Assembly: GCF_018408705.1 (NCBI RefSeq)
Contig: NZ_AP023420.1
Location: 2,827,575 to 2,891,574, forward strand
Direction of reading: 5' to 3'
Length of the DNA: 64,000 nucleotides
Source: Pusillibacter faecalis
Lineage (GTDB): Bacteria > Bacillota > Clostridia > Oscillospirales > Oscillospiraceae
Shown here: one piece after another, positions 8,856 through 21,428 of the stretch
Layout of the letters: the number at the start of each line of letters is the position of its first letter
Numbering within the stretch: the stretch's first letter is position 1
Program-made: the position numbers and the translations under genes
The notes under the pieces: model-generated
What the model was told of the DNA's origin: nothing
Databases searched by the model: none
What the model saw: only the letters and a program-made list of their open reading frames with translations

Positions 8856-9452
8856 ATGCCAAGAAAAAATAGCCGAAATACCAAGGGCCGCATCATTGCT
8901 GCAGCGTGGAAGCTGTTCTATGAGCAGGGCTTTGAGGAGACCACAATTGAGGATATTGTCTATGAATCAGAGACTTCCAAGGGGTCCTTTTATCATTACT
9001 TCAAGGGAAAAGATGAGCTGATGGGGACCCTGGCCAATGTCTTTGATGAGAAGTACGAGCAGTTGATGGTGGAGATGGACCCGGGGCTGGACGCCATGGA
9101 AAAGCTGATCTATGTGAATCATGAGCTATTTTCCATGATTGATGGCGGTGTGTCTATGGACTTGCTTTCCCGCCTCCTCTCCACACAGCTGCTGGCCAGG
9201 GGAGAAAAGCACCTGCTGGATCGCAGCCGGACTTACTTCAAGGTGCTGCGGCAGATCATCTCCGAAGGACAGCGGCGGGGAGAGCTGCGGACGGACTGGA
9301 CGGTTAACGAGGTTGTAAACGCCTATGCACTGTGGGAACGGGCACTGCTGTATGATTGGTGTCTCTGTGGCGGAGAGTATTCCCTGGTGGACTACACTGA
9401 TCGTGTCACACCCATGTTCTTGGAAAGCTACCGGACGAGCGGTAGAGATTAG
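8856..9452 (+). CDS. TetR/AcrR family transcriptional regulator
   Basis: A 198-residue repressor-type protein. The N-terminal helix-turn-helix (residues 8-55) reads IIAAAWKLFYEQGFEETTI then SKGSFYHYFKGKDEL, the classic TetR signature. The C-terminal ligand-binding half is helical and not assignable. ATG 8856 has GGGGAGGAAG upstream; the longer frame begins inside the -35 box. The next gene in the same direction is a sodium symporter, and a long perfect palindrome lies between them, so the regulator may act on that gene. Confidence 0.88.
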   Translation: MPRKNSRNTKGRIIAAAWKLFYEQGFEETTIEDIVYESETSKGSFYHYFKGKDELMGTLANVFDEKYEQLMVEMDPGLDAMEKLIYVNHELFSMIDGGVSMDLLSRLLSTQLLARGEKHLLDRSRTYFKVLRQIISEGQRRGELRTDWTVNEVVNAYALWERALLYDWCLCGGEYSLVDYTDRVTPMFLESYRTSGRD

Positions 9453-9537
9453 ATAGTGTCTAACGGATAGAATGATATTGCATACAAGCTTTTGTGCAGG
9501 ATTAAAGCTTGATATATCAAAGATTAGATCGGTTTTT

Positions 9538-9577
9538 ACAGAATTTAGTATAGAATAAATTCTATACTAAATTCTGT
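9538..9577. promoter_or_regulatory. 40-bp perfect palindrome, possible operator or AT-rich terminator
   Basis: Two 19-bp arms (9538-9556 and 9559-9577) are exact inverted copies with a 2-base AA centre. A T-rich stretch follows, and a TATGAT -10 candidate sits at 9602-9607. It could terminate the TetR gene or act as a regulator binding site for the symporter. Confidence 0.55.
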
Positions 9578-9640
9578 ATTTTATTTTATAAAAATATATG
9601 TTATGATAACGCCTATGGATATTGAAAAAGGAGAGAACAT

Positions 9641-11170
9641 ATGACAACCTCACAACTTTGTATTTGCCTTGCCATTGTGGCCTATCTGGCTGTGATGCTG
9701 GGCATCGGCATCTGGTGCGCGAAGAAAAACAACTCTGTGGACGACTTCTATTTGGGTGGGCGGAAGCTTGGCCCGTTTGTTACCGCCATGAGCGCGGAGG
9801 CAAGCGACATGTCCTCCTGGCTGCTGATGGGCCTGCCAGGCGTCGCCTATCTCAGCGGTTTGGCGGAGGCCAGCTGGACTGCAATCGGCCTGGCGGTAGG
9901 GACTTATCTGAACTGGCTGATCGTGGCCAGACGTATCCGCCGTTATTCTCACCGACTGGGTGCTATCACAGTGCCGCAGTTTTTTTCCAAGCGGTGGAAG
10001 GATGAACGAAATCTGCTCTCCGCAATTGCGGCGGTGGTGATCATCGTGTTTTTCATCCCCTATCTGGCCTCAGGCTTCTCAGCCTGCGGAAAACTGTTTG
10101 CAAGCCTATTTGGGACAAACTACCTGACAGCTATGATCATCAGCGGCGCTGTGATTGTTATTTACACCGTCACAGGCGGCTTTTTAGCTGCCAGCTTCAC
10201 GGATTTGGTGCAGTCTATTATTATGACGGTGGCACTGCTGATCATCCTGATCTTTGCAACAGGGCAGGCCGGAGGGATGGATGCTGTGATCAGCAATGCA
10301 CAGTCCCTGACCGGCTATCTCTCGCTGTCCAACATCCATGATCCGGCGACTGGCGGCTCTAGTCCCTATGGACTCTTGACGATTTTCTCTCTGCTGGCTT
10401 GGGGACTGGGCTACTTTGGTATGCCCCACATTTTACTGAGGTTCATGGCAATTGAGGATGAAAAGAAATTGTCCCTCTCCCGCCGTGTTGCCACCACCTG
10501 GGTGGTAATCTCCATGGGAGTTGCGGTTTTCATTGGCTTGGTGGGCAATGCCATGACTGCCAACGGCACTATGGAGCAGCTGGCAGACTCAGAGACAATT
10601 ATTGTGCAGATTTCCAGCCTCCTTAGCCAATATGGGATTCCGGCAGCTCTGCTTGCGGGTGTCATTTTGGCGGGTATCCTGGCCGCCACGATGTCCACGG
10701 CAGATTCTCAGTTGTTGGCGGCGTCCTCCTCGGTATCTCAGAATCTGTTTGCGGAATTTTTTGGGGTGAAGTTTACTGCCAAGCAGGGGATGCTGGTGGC
10801 ACGGGGGACCATGGTTGTGATCTCTCTGGTTGCCATGTTCCTGGCCAGGGACCCCAACAGTTCTGTGTTCCGTGTGGTGTCCTTTGCCTGGGCAGGCTTC
10901 GGCGCGGCCTTTGGGCCAGTTGTGTTGTTTGCATTGTTCTGGAGACGCTCCAACCAATGGGGAGCGTTGGCCGGTATGCTGGCCGGCGGAGCCATGGTGT
11001 TTATCTGGAAATACCTGATTGCTCCTATGGGCGGCGCCTGGGCGATTTATGAATTGCTGCCTGCCTTCATTGTGGCATCCATCGCCATCGTCGTGGTCAG
11101 CCTGTTAACGGCTCCGCCAGAGCAGTCTGTAACGGAGACCTTTGATGCAGTGGGAAAGCAGGCGTATTGA
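9641..11170 (+). CDS. Sodium:solute symporter, PutP-like
   Basis: A 509-residue SSS-family carrier with about 12-13 membrane helices. The start MTTSQLCICLAIVAYLAVML is typical of PutP. The family segments DFYLGGRKLGPFVTAMSAEASDMSSW, TVTGGFLAASFTDLVQ and GILAATMSTADSQLL contain the conserved sodium and substrate residues. Proline is the most likely substrate by resemblance; pantothenate or other solutes cannot be excluded. AAAAGGAGAG precedes the ATG. It is downstream of a TetR gene and a long palindrome, which may control it. Confidence 0.9.
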   Translation: MTTSQLCICLAIVAYLAVMLGIGIWCAKKNNSVDDFYLGGRKLGPFVTAMSAEASDMSSWLLMGLPGVAYLSGLAEASWTAIGLAVGTYLNWLIVARRIRRYSHRLGAITVPQFFSKRWKDERNLLSAIAAVVIIVFFIPYLASGFSACGKLFASLFGTNYLTAMIISGAVIVIYTVTGGFLAASFTDLVQSIIMTVALLIILIFATGQAGGMDAVISNAQSLTGYLSLSNIHDPATGGSSPYGLLTIFSLLAWGLGYFGMPHILLRFMAIEDEKKLSLSRRVATTWVVISMGVAVFIGLVGNAMTANGTMEQLADSETIIVQISSLLSQYGIPAALLAGVILAGILAATMSTADSQLLAASSSVSQNLFAEFFGVKFTAKQGMLVARGTMVVISLVAMFLARDPNSSVFRVVSFAWAGFGAAFGPVVLFALFWRRSNQWGALAGMLAGGAMVFIWKYLIAPMGGAWAIYELLPAFIVASIAIVVVSLLTAPPEQSVTETFDAVGKQAY

Positions 11171-11215
11171 TTCCTCAACAGAGTGACTTGCTGGCGTAAG
11201 ATCCGGCTTTTTTGC

Positions 11216-11255
11216 ATCGCCTGCCGCTATGGTAACAAGCATAGCGGCAGGCGAT
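11216..11255. terminator. 15-bp hairpin after the symporter gene
   Basis: Perfect arms at 11216-11230 and 11241-11255. Neither strand has a T-tract directly after the stem, so this is a terminator-like or mRNA-stabilising hairpin rather than a textbook terminator. I see no gene or other clear signal between 11,256 and 11,517. Confidence 0.45.
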
Positions 11256-11517
11256 AAATATATGATCAGAGAATCAAAAGACTGCAGCTGTTCCGTAAAT
11301 CACATCGTATGTATGTTCGGAGAGATTCTGCGCAGCAAATCCAAGCAAGGAGCTCCGGATATTTATGAAAGGAAGACCCTAGGCTTGAAAAAATCCTTCC
11401 TATGAAAAAACCGCTGAAACCCTTGCAGCACAAGGGATATTATGGAAAATAGAATCGAGAGACAATCCATGAAGAAGATTTTTCGACAAAAAACCAAAAA
11501 AAGATTGGAAAAAGGTA

Positions 11518-11546
11518 TTGACAAAGGGGAGAAGATTTGGTAATCT
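11518..11546 (+). promoter_or_regulatory. rRNA operon promoter P1
   Basis: TTGACA at 11518-11523, 17-base spacer, TAATCT at 11541-11546. Confidence 0.75.
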
Positions 11547-11612
11547 AACAAAGCTGTCCAGCAGCACAGCGGGATGCACCACAGAGCGGCGAAAAAAAGC
11601 CAAAAAAAGTGG

Positions 11613-11641
11613 TTGACAAATGAAAGCTGATCTGCTATAAT
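11613..11641 (+). promoter_or_regulatory. rRNA operon promoter P2
   Basis: Perfect consensus TTGACA (11613-11618) and TATAAT (11636-11641) are spaced by 17 bases, exactly 95 bases downstream of P1. Tandem promoters are typical of rRNA operons in Firmicutes. Confidence 0.9.
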
Positions 11642-11673
11642 GGACTTCCGCCGATAAAGCGGCGTGTACCTTG

Positions 11674-11691
11674 TAAATTAAACAACGTAAC
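11674..11691 (+). other. 5' arm of the 16S processing stem
   Basis: This 18-base stretch is an exact reverse complement of 13448-13465 beyond the 16S 3' end. The long stem enclosing 16S is the expected RNase III cleavage substrate. Confidence 0.75.
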
Positions 11692-11847
11692 GAACGAAAA
11701 GCACCAGACGGACGGTTCGAAAGAACCGACGAAGAGCTCCGGGCTTCGGGTTGAGTCAATTACCGAAGGGACGGAGCAAAAGAATGAAGCTATGGAAATA
11801 GCTCTATGAAAGATTAGCTCAAGCCGGAAGGCTTGTGTTGATACGAT

Positions 11848-13388
<1,541 letters not shown>

Positions 13389-13447
13389 AGACCTCAAGTA
13401 CTGAAAGAAGTGCTTGAAACATCCTGGTCAGCGTTTGGTTTTTAAGA

Positions 13448-13465
13448 GTTACGTTGTTTAATTTA
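13448..13465 (+). other. 3' arm of the 16S processing stem
   Basis: Exact reverse complement of 11674-11691, located in the 16S-tRNA spacer. Confidence 0.75.
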
Positions 13466-13505
13466 GAGGGCATACGTCCGAAAGGCGGAGGGGAGCCCGG
13501 AGAAT

Positions 13506-13581
13506 GGGGGTTTAGCTCAGCTGGGAGAGCGCCTGCCTTGCAAGCAGGAGGTCAGCGGTTCGAACCCGCTAATCTCCACCA
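13506..13581 (+). tRNA. tRNA-Ala (TGC anticodon)
   Basis: A 76-base cloverleaf with acceptor GGGGGTT paired to AATCTCC including two G-U pairs, anticodon loop CTTGCAA, the TTCGAAC T-loop and an encoded CCA end. It lies in the 16S-23S spacer. Confidence 0.96.
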
Positions 13582-13584
13582 GAC

Positions 13585-13661
13585 GGGCCTGTAGCTCAGC
13601 TGGCTAGAGCGTACGACTGATAATCGTAAGGTCGGTGGTTCGAGCCCACTCAGGCCCACCA
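13585..13661 (+). tRNA. tRNA-Ile (GAT anticodon)
   Basis: A 77-base cloverleaf with acceptor GGGCCTG paired to CAGGCCC, anticodon loop CTGATAA and encoded CCA. It is 3 bases after tRNA-Ala, the standard Ala-Ile spacer pair. Confidence 0.96.
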
Positions 13662-13860
13662 AGCAAGAGATTTGCTTTTGGATTTGAAGACCCAACTGCG
13701 AGGTTGGATCTTCAAATCTGACTGCAAAAGCAGTTAGAGGATTTCTGTTTCAAAGCGACAGTGTGTTTGAAATGGGAAAAGGAGAAAGAACAAAGTGGCG
13801 CGAGCTTTGCCGAGAGGGAAAGCAAGTGAAGTGAAGTTTCTTTCGACGATCTGCACCTTG

Positions 13861-13876
13861 AAAACTGAACAATGTG
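13861..13876 (+). other. 5' arm of the 23S processing stem
   Basis: AAAACTGAACAATGTG is an exact reverse complement of 16995-17010 after 23S, and the pairing extends outward with few mismatches. The preceding ACCTTG gives the ACCTTGAAAACTGAA motif common in Firmicute rRNA spacers. No gene is present in the rest of the spacer, 13,662-14,107. Confidence 0.7.
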
Positions 13877-14107
13877 AATGAAAGTGAAGTAAGGCAACAG
13901 AGAGGCGCCATACGGAAGTATGGCACGTGAATTTAATTGTGGAACAACATCTGAAAAGATGAGGGTACAATTACAATTTCAAGAATCTGTGAAGCCTGCA
14001 TAATTCTTTAAACGAGAACCAAGATTTCTCTGACAACTCGGGCAGAGGCCGCGACTCCCATTCCCAAAGCAAAGTGGAGATGGAGGTAAGCGGACTTTGC
14101 GGCGAGC

Positions 14108-16956
<2,849 letters not shown>

Positions 16957-16994
16957 CGAAAGAAGAAGCAGGCGGCCTGAAAGAATAAGTAAGA

Positions 16995-17010
16995 CACATT
17001 GTTCAGTTTT
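16995..17010 (+). other. 3' arm of the 23S processing stem
   Basis: CACATTGTTCAGTTTT pairs perfectly with 13861-13876. Confidence 0.7.
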
Positions 17011-17076
17011 GAGGGTGCAGACGCGCACACCTCGGACAGAAAGAGAGGAGCTGGAGAGCTTGTGAAAGCTTTCTTT

Positions 17077-17106
17077 GCATACTTTCTTTCTCGAAAGAAA
17101 GTATGC
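17077..17106. repeat. 14-bp hairpin abutting tRNA-Lys
   Basis: The perfect arms GCATACTTTCTTTC and GAAAGAAAGTATGC have a TC loop. The 3' arm runs two bases into the tRNA acceptor. A similar polypyrimidine hairpin occurs at 31852-31875. Confidence 0.6.
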
Positions 17107-17180
17107 ACCTTTAGCTCAGTTGGTAGAGCAACTGACTCTTAATCAGTGGGTCCCCGGTTCGAGTCCGTGAAGGTGCACCA
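17105..17180 (+). tRNA. tRNA-Lys (CTT anticodon)
   Basis: A 76-base cloverleaf with acceptor GCACCTT paired to AAGGTGC, anticodon loop CTCTTAA, T-loop TTCGAGT and CCA end. It follows 23S. Confidence 0.94.
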
Positions 17181-17181
17181 T

Positions 17182-17256
17182 GGCCCGTTGGTCAAGTGGT
17201 TAAGACAGCGGCCTCTCACGCCGTTAACATCGGTTCGAATCCGGTACGGGTCACCA
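17182..17256 (+). tRNA. tRNA-Glu (CTC anticodon)
   Basis: A 75-base cloverleaf with acceptor GGCCCGT paired to ACGGGTC, anticodon loop CTCTCAC and CCA end, one base after tRNA-Lys. Confidence 0.93.
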
Positions 17257-17376
17257 TGTCAAAGCAAGCTGCGGACCACAGGCTTCCGCGCAAGCGCGAA
17301 AGCTGGTTCCCTCCGCTGCTTTTCCTTTCCGAATCGCAAATGTTGCACTGGTTTGCGGCTTGGGGATAGAAATCTC

Positions 17377-17405
17377 TTGACAAAAGAGTGCGAACAGTGT
17401 ATAAT
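17377..17405 (+). promoter_or_regulatory. Perfect-consensus promoter for 5S rRNA
   Basis: TTGACA (17377-17382) and TATAAT (17400-17405) have a 17-base spacer, ending 34 bases before 5S. It lies inside the rRNA cluster, so 5S can be made independently of 16S-23S. Confidence 0.85.
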
Positions 17406-17439
17406 ATAGTTTGTTTTCCGGGCTAACCGGATGACATAA

Positions 17440-17555
<116 letters not shown>

Positions 17556-17560
17556 TCTTT

Positions 17561-17597
17561 CCCCCGACAGGAAAACTGTCGGGGGGGTACTTTTTTA
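17561..17597 (+). terminator. Terminator after 5S rRNA
   Basis: A perfect 10-bp stem (17561-17570 with 17576-17585) has a GAAAA loop, with six T residues at 17591-17596. Confidence 0.85.
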
Positions 17598-17612
17598 TTG
17601 TCACGTGATATC

Positions 17613-17641
17613 TTGTGACCCGAATATGGATATGGTACAAT
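17613..17641 (+). promoter_or_regulatory. Promoter of the vanW-like gene
   Basis: TTGTGA and TACAAT with a 17-base spacer, ending 24 bases before the start codon. Confidence 0.6.
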
Positions 17642-17665
17642 AGCCGCGTGGAGGTGAGGGAACAA

Positions 17666-18490
17666 ATGGTAAACCCCACAGACCGCTCCTTGCACCAGCC
17701 GATCTCACGGAGTTGGCTCCGCCTGCGGCTTGGGAAGGCCTACTATACCTGGAGGCGATATCTTCTCTGGGGCGCTCCTCGTTTCCACTGGGCAAGGACG
17801 CGGCAGCGGGAGATGCTGTCCTATGTCCAATTCGCGCACCAGACACCGCTGTTCCGACAGCTGCGGGGCGAGGAGATGAAGCTCCAGAGGAACAAGGTTG
17901 TCAATCTGAAGCTGGCAGCCGCCCGGCTGGATGGTATCCTCCTATTCCCAGGCGAAACATTTAGCTATTGGAGAATCATTGGAAAGCCTACCCGGAAAAA
18001 GGGCTACTTGGACGGTATGGTACTTTTTCTAGGGCAGATTGGCAGCGATGTGGGCGGTGGACTTTGTCAGCTCTCCAATCTTATCTTCTGGATGACCCTC
18101 CATACGCCTCTGACGGTTGTGGAGCGCTACCGGCACTCCCACGATGTCTTTCCGGATGCCGATCGGACCCAGCCTTTTGGCAGCGGCGCCACCTGTGCCT
18201 ATCCACACAGAGATTTGATGATCCGCAATGATACGGACCAGGTTTTCCAACTGCACGTATGGGTGGGGGAGGAATATCTGGAGGGAGAATGGCGTGCCAC
18301 GCGTATTCCTGAGCACCGCTATGAAATTCTAGAGAGAAATCCCAGAATAGAACAGGCGGCCTGGGGCGGCTATATTCGGCACAATGAGCTGTTCCGCTTG
18401 ACCTATGACCAGGAGGGACGGCTTCTGGGAGAAGAGTTTCTTTTATCCAATGATGCGATTATGATGTATAGCCCGCTTTTGTCTGAGTGA
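17666..18490 (+). CDS. VanW family protein
   Basis: A 274-residue VanW-type protein. VanW is an accessory protein of vanB clusters with no settled biochemical role, and chromosomal paralogues are common in Clostridia. The diagnostic core is LLFPGETFSYWRIIGKPTRKKGY, then GGGLCQLSNLIFW and the histidine-containing ERYRHSHDVFPDADR. ATG 17666 is chosen for the strong GGAGGTGAGGG site directly upstream; the longer frame would begin upstream of the transcription start. No signal peptide is seen, so a cytoplasmic or peripheral location is likely. Vancomycin resistance should not be inferred, as no other van genes are present. Confidence 0.88.
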   Translation: MVNPTDRSLHQPISRSWLRLRLGKAYYTWRRYLLWGAPRFHWARTRQREMLSYVQFAHQTPLFRQLRGEEMKLQRNKVVNLKLAAARLDGILLFPGETFSYWRIIGKPTRKKGYLDGMVLFLGQIGSDVGGGLCQLSNLIFWMTLHTPLTVVERYRHSHDVFPDADRTQPFGSGATCAYPHRDLMIRNDTDQVFQLHVWVGEEYLEGEWRATRIPEHRYEILERNPRIEQAAWGGYIRHNELFRLTYDQEGRLLGEEFLLSNDAIMMYSPLLSE

Positions 18491-18511
18491 TCACATGGAT
18501 AAAACCGGCGG

Positions 18512-18540
18512 TTGTCTTTTTTTGCCGGACATGTTACACT
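18512..18540 (+). promoter_or_regulatory. Promoter of the prsW-like gene
   Basis: TTGTCT, 17-base spacer, TACACT, ending 26 bases before the ATG. Confidence 0.5.
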
Positions 18541-18566
18541 GAACGGCAGAGAGAGGAGCCATTATT

Positions 18567-19295
18567 ATGTTCTATATTTTGCCAATCCTGCCTGTTTTAC
18601 CGATTTTAATAGTTTATATTCTGGCTGCAATTCTGCCAGCAATTTTTTTGCTGCGCTTTATTTACCGCCATGACACGGTGGAAAAGGAGCCGCCTGGGCT
18701 GCTGGCTCTTTTACTGCTGATGGGCGTGGTGTCTGCGGTTTGCTCTGGCTTCCTGGAAAGTTTGGCGGAGTCTCTTCTGAAACTTCTGGTATCTCCCAGC
18801 AGCCCAATCTATGTGGTGCTGACGGCCTTTCTCGTGGTGGCTATGATCGAAGAAGGGACCAAATTCTGGCTGATGAAGTGCTGTACTTGGCGGCATCCGG
18901 CTTTTAATTATCGTTTTGATGGAATTGTCTATGCGGTGTTTGTATCTCTGGGGTTCGCCGCATTTGAAAATATCCAGTACATTTTGCATTATGGTCTGTC
19001 TGTGGCGTTGCCCAGGGCATTGCTGGCGGTACCGGGGCATATGGCTTTTGCAGTATATATGGGAGTTTTTTATGGCCGCGCAAAACGTAGTGAAAGCCAA
19101 GACGATGGAGCTGGAGTCCGGAGGAATCTATGCCTTGGATATGTGTGGGCGGTATTTCTCCACGGATTCTATGACACCTGTGCAATGATCGGCAGCATTC
19201 GCGCAACAGTGGTGTTTGTCATCTTTATTGTAGTGGTGTTTTTCCAGGTTTACCGGCTGCTCAGACGGGAGTCTGCAGCCGATGCGCCGATTTAA
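18567..19295 (+). CDS. PrsW family intramembrane metalloprotease
   Basis: A 242-residue polytopic membrane protein, related to the PrsW protease that starts anti-sigma-factor destruction in Bacillus. About seven hydrophobic helices are evident. The four family motifs are present: EEGTKFW (about residue 95), FENIQY, PGHMAFA and HGFYD. These glutamate and histidine residues form the metal site of the CPBP/PrsW group. GAGAGAGGAG precedes the ATG. No anti-sigma gene is adjacent, so the substrate is unknown. Confidence 0.87.
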   Translation: MFYILPILPVLPILIVYILAAILPAIFLLRFIYRHDTVEKEPPGLLALLLLMGVVSAVCSGFLESLAESLLKLLVSPSSPIYVVLTAFLVVAMIEEGTKFWLMKCCTWRHPAFNYRFDGIVYAVFVSLGFAAFENIQYILHYGLSVALPRALLAVPGHMAFAVYMGVFYGRAKRSESQDDGAGVRRNLCLGYVWAVFLHGFYDTCAMIGSIRATVVFVIFIVVVFFQVYRLLRRESAADAPI

Positions 19296-19300
19296 GAAAT

Positions 19301-19346
19301 CCCCGCCCTGCGCGTTTTCCATAGAGGCGCACGGGCGGGGGCTTTC
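19301..19346. terminator. Terminator between prsW-like gene and the convergent glycosyltransferase gene
   Basis: An 8-bp CCCCGCCC/GGGCGGGG stem (19301-19308 with 19333-19340), extended by TGCGC/GCGCA, is followed on the plus strand by CTTTCTTT. Confidence 0.75.
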
Positions 19347-19347
19347 T

Positions 19348-20649
19348 TTATTGGAGAAAGTTCTGGATGTTTCCGTTAATACGTTCCATCATGGCGTGAT
19401 ACTGAACACATTCCTCCTGGGTAAAGCCATCCAGGCGGATTGCCTGCCAGTCTGCCAATGCGATTTCTAGATCCCGCAGAACCGACGCGCTTTCCGCCGT
19501 GAGTACCGGACAGCGCTCGTCTGCGTCGGAGGGAGTCTCTGTCTCAATCAGGCCTTTTCCGCCCAGGCGCTGCAAGGAGAGCGTGAGTGTGCCGCGAGAC
19601 AACCCCGTGAAGTCTGCCAGCTCCCGCCGGGTACAGGGACGTTCCAACTGTCGCAGGGCCAGTAGGAGCAGTGCCTCCTGTGTGGACAGGTCATTTTTCA
19701 AAGCTGCGGTTTCCAGATGGTATTCCAGCAGCTTTCGGTTCCGGAAGGAATCGCACAGGCAGCCCTGTCCCAAAAGACCGCCGGAGCAGGCGCGTACCCG
19801 CTCACTTCCAAGCCGCTGTGCGGTAGGAAGGGGAGGAACTGCGCCATCTCCCGCGGCATCCACCAGGAAGCGGTAGACCTTGAGCCGGCTGCGCTCGTAC
19901 TCTTCCTCATCCAGAACCTCTTTAAAAAACTGTTGGTAGTATTCAAATACGCTCAACTTCATTTTTACTGTTTTGGTGAGGCTGAGTCCTTGGGTGGCCA
20001 GAGAGCCTTTCGTTTTTACATAGTAATAGATCGGAAGTTGCAGCGCATAAAAACGCTTGGCACGGCGGATATATTCCAGATTGAACATGAAGTCCTCGCA
20101 CCAGCTGATCTCAGGGTCCATGCGCAGACGATATTGTTCCACCAGCTTCCGGCGATAAAGCTTATTCCAAAGGACGCCGTAATAAAAATCCGCCGGATTT
20201 TCCATCATGTGGGCGGCATAGGCTTCACGGGTCATCAGCGTGTCCTCATCAATATCGCCCTTGCGGGAGAGCCGTTCCCCCACAACCCGGTAGAAGTCGG
20301 CAATCACCAGGTCGCATCGGTGGTTTTCCGCCGCCCGCACTAGGGAACGGGTGGCATCCGGCGTGATCCAGTCGTCGCTATCTAAAAACTGCAGATAGAC
20401 GCCTTGGGCATGGTCCAGGGCATGATTCCTTGCCGCAGAGACGCCGGCGTTCTTCTGATGAAAGACCCGGACCCGGGCGTCCTGAGCGGCATAGGCATCG
20501 CAGATGGCGCCAGAGCCATCCTGACTGCCGTCATCCACCAGCAGCAGCTCAAAATCGGTGTATTGCTGGTCCAGAATGCTGTCTACACAGCGTTGAATGG
20601 TGTTCTCCGCATTGTAGACCGGCACAATAATACTGACATTTGGTTCCAT
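19348..20649 (-). CDS. Family 2 glycosyltransferase fused to a MarR-like winged helix domain
   Basis: A 433-residue single frame. Residues 1 to about 230 are a GT-A glycosyltransferase with VSIIVPVYNAENTI, LLVDDGSQDGS, NAGVSAARNHAL and the metal/nucleotide-binding DSDDW, plus the acceptor-side WCEDFMFN. Residues about 310-433 read as a winged helix with TRRELADFTGLSRGTLTLSLQRLGGKGLIETE, the pattern of MarR-type regulators. The frame is open throughout, so the fusion is not a sequencing artefact caused by a stop. The sugar donor is unknown. A GGAG site precedes the ATG and a good promoter lies upstream. Confidence 0.8.
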   Translation of the reverse strand: MEPNVSIIVPVYNAENTIQRCVDSILDQQYTDFELLLVDDGSQDGSGAICDAYAAQDARVRVFHQKNAGVSAARNHALDHAQGVYLQFLDSDDWITPDATRSLVRAAENHRCDLVIADFYRVVGERLSRKGDIDEDTLMTREAYAAHMMENPADFYYGVLWNKLYRRKLVEQYRLRMDPEISWCEDFMFNLEYIRRAKRFYALQLPIYYYVKTKGSLATQGLSLTKTVKMKLSVFEYYQQFFKEVLDEEEYERSRLKVYRFLVDAAGDGAVPPLPTAQRLGSERVRACSGGLLGQGCLCDSFRNRKLLEYHLETAALKNDLSTQEALLLLALRQLERPCTRRELADFTGLSRGTLTLSLQRLGGKGLIETETPSDADERCPVLTAESASVLRDLEIALADWQAIRLDGFTQEECVQYHAMMERINGNIQNFLQ

Positions 20650-20682
20650 AGGTGACGCTCCTTGTAAACAAATACGATCTCT

Positions 20683-20711
20683 ATTCTAGCATAGGAAGCG
20701 TGTACCGTCAA
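20683..20711 (-). promoter_or_regulatory. Promoter of the glycosyltransferase-MarR gene
   Basis: On the minus strand, TTGACG, a 17-base spacer and TAGAAT, ending 33 bases before the ATG. Confidence 0.65.
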
Positions 20712-20796
20712 ATCCGGGCTGGCAGTGCCGGAGCGAAGATATGTGGATTCCCTCTTTTTCGATAAGGTTCCCACTGATTGGAATTGCCCGATCAAT

Positions 20797-20895
20797 CTAT
20801 ATTTTATTCTTGCCATTTAACATTACTACAAGTACCCCTGTGCCTATCGCAATGACCGCGTAAAGTATCAATAACCAAAATAAGGTAGAATCCAT
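20797..20895 (-). CDS. Possible 32-residue single-helix membrane peptide
   Basis: The frame begins MDSTLFWLLILYAVIAIG and ends NGKNKI: a short N-terminus, about 22 uninterrupted hydrophobic residues and a basic C-tail. This looks like a genuine transmembrane peptide, but no good ribosome-binding site precedes the ATG, so expression is doubtful. Apart from this and the hairpin at 20953-20995 I see nothing else in the 20,712-21,059 gap. Confidence 0.35.
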   Translation of the reverse strand: MDSTLFWLLILYAVIAIGTGVLVVMLNGKNKI

Positions 20896-20952
20896 CACTT
20901 CAAAAGGAAAAAGGGAGTGTGAGTCCTCCCTGTTCTAGATTTGTGTTGATAT

Positions 20953-20995
20953 AAGGATACCCGGCAAATCGATGAAAGGTTTGCCGGGTATCCTT
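20953..20995. terminator. 16-bp hairpin
   Basis: AAGGATACCCGGCAAA (20953-20968) pairs perfectly with 20980-20995. No T-tract follows on either strand. It may end the convergent SnoaL-like transcript weakly or be a repeat remnant. Confidence 0.45.
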
Positions 20996-21059
20996 GTTAT
21001 GTATCCAGAAACTATCTGCCAAGTGCAAGGGTAATTCAGTTTTTTATTTTGTCTCTCGC

Positions 21060-21428
21060 TTAAACTGGATTCCATTCAATCGGTAGGTTATGTTCTTTCA
21101 AAAAGGATAGTTTATCCCAATATCCTCTTTGGAACAAAATCTTTCCATTCACCACGTGAAAAAATCCGCAGCCTCTCAGCCCTAACGGGTCTTTCCACTC
21201 TAAAATTGCCCACTGTCCATCTTCAAATATATGCTCTACAATGCAAGTCATATCCGCCGAAGCAAACTCGTTCGTGAACATTGCTCGAATTGCTTCAATT
21301 CCGACAGCGGGTTCATTGGTTACTTGATGATTTGTTGCATCTTCGTGATAAAGACTTGTAATTTCTTCTACATCATGGTTATTAAAAGCATCTACCCACT
21401 TACACACTACCTCTTTTGGTCTCAACAT
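21060..21428 (-). CDS. SnoaL-like / NTF2-fold protein
   Basis: A 122-residue protein with the cone-shaped NTF2-like fold pattern: VVCKWVDAFNNHDVEEITSLYHEDA at the N-terminus and a central AIRAMFTNEF, then alternating strands. Members include ester cyclases and small isomerases, and many are uncharacterised; no catalytic assignment is made. ATG 21428 is chosen because GTGGAGGTG sits 8 bases before it, although a GTG within that site could also start translation. The gene is AT-richer than its neighbours, which suggests acquisition. Confidence 0.75.
   Translation of the reverse strand: MLRPKEVVCKWVDAFNNHDVEEITSLYHEDATNHQVTNEPAVGIEAIRAMFTNEFASADMTCIVEHIFEDGQWAILEWKDPLGLRGCGFFHVVNGKILFQRGYWDKLSFLKEHNLPIEWNPV

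Noticed and set aside
11216..11255. Strong rho-independent terminator for the symporter gene
   Set aside because: The stem is perfect but no T-tract follows on either strand, so it is listed only as a terminator-like hairpin.
17666..18490. Vancomycin resistance determinant
   Set aside because: Only a VanW-like protein is present. No ligase, dehydrogenase or dipeptidase gene is near, and chromosomal VanW homologues are common.
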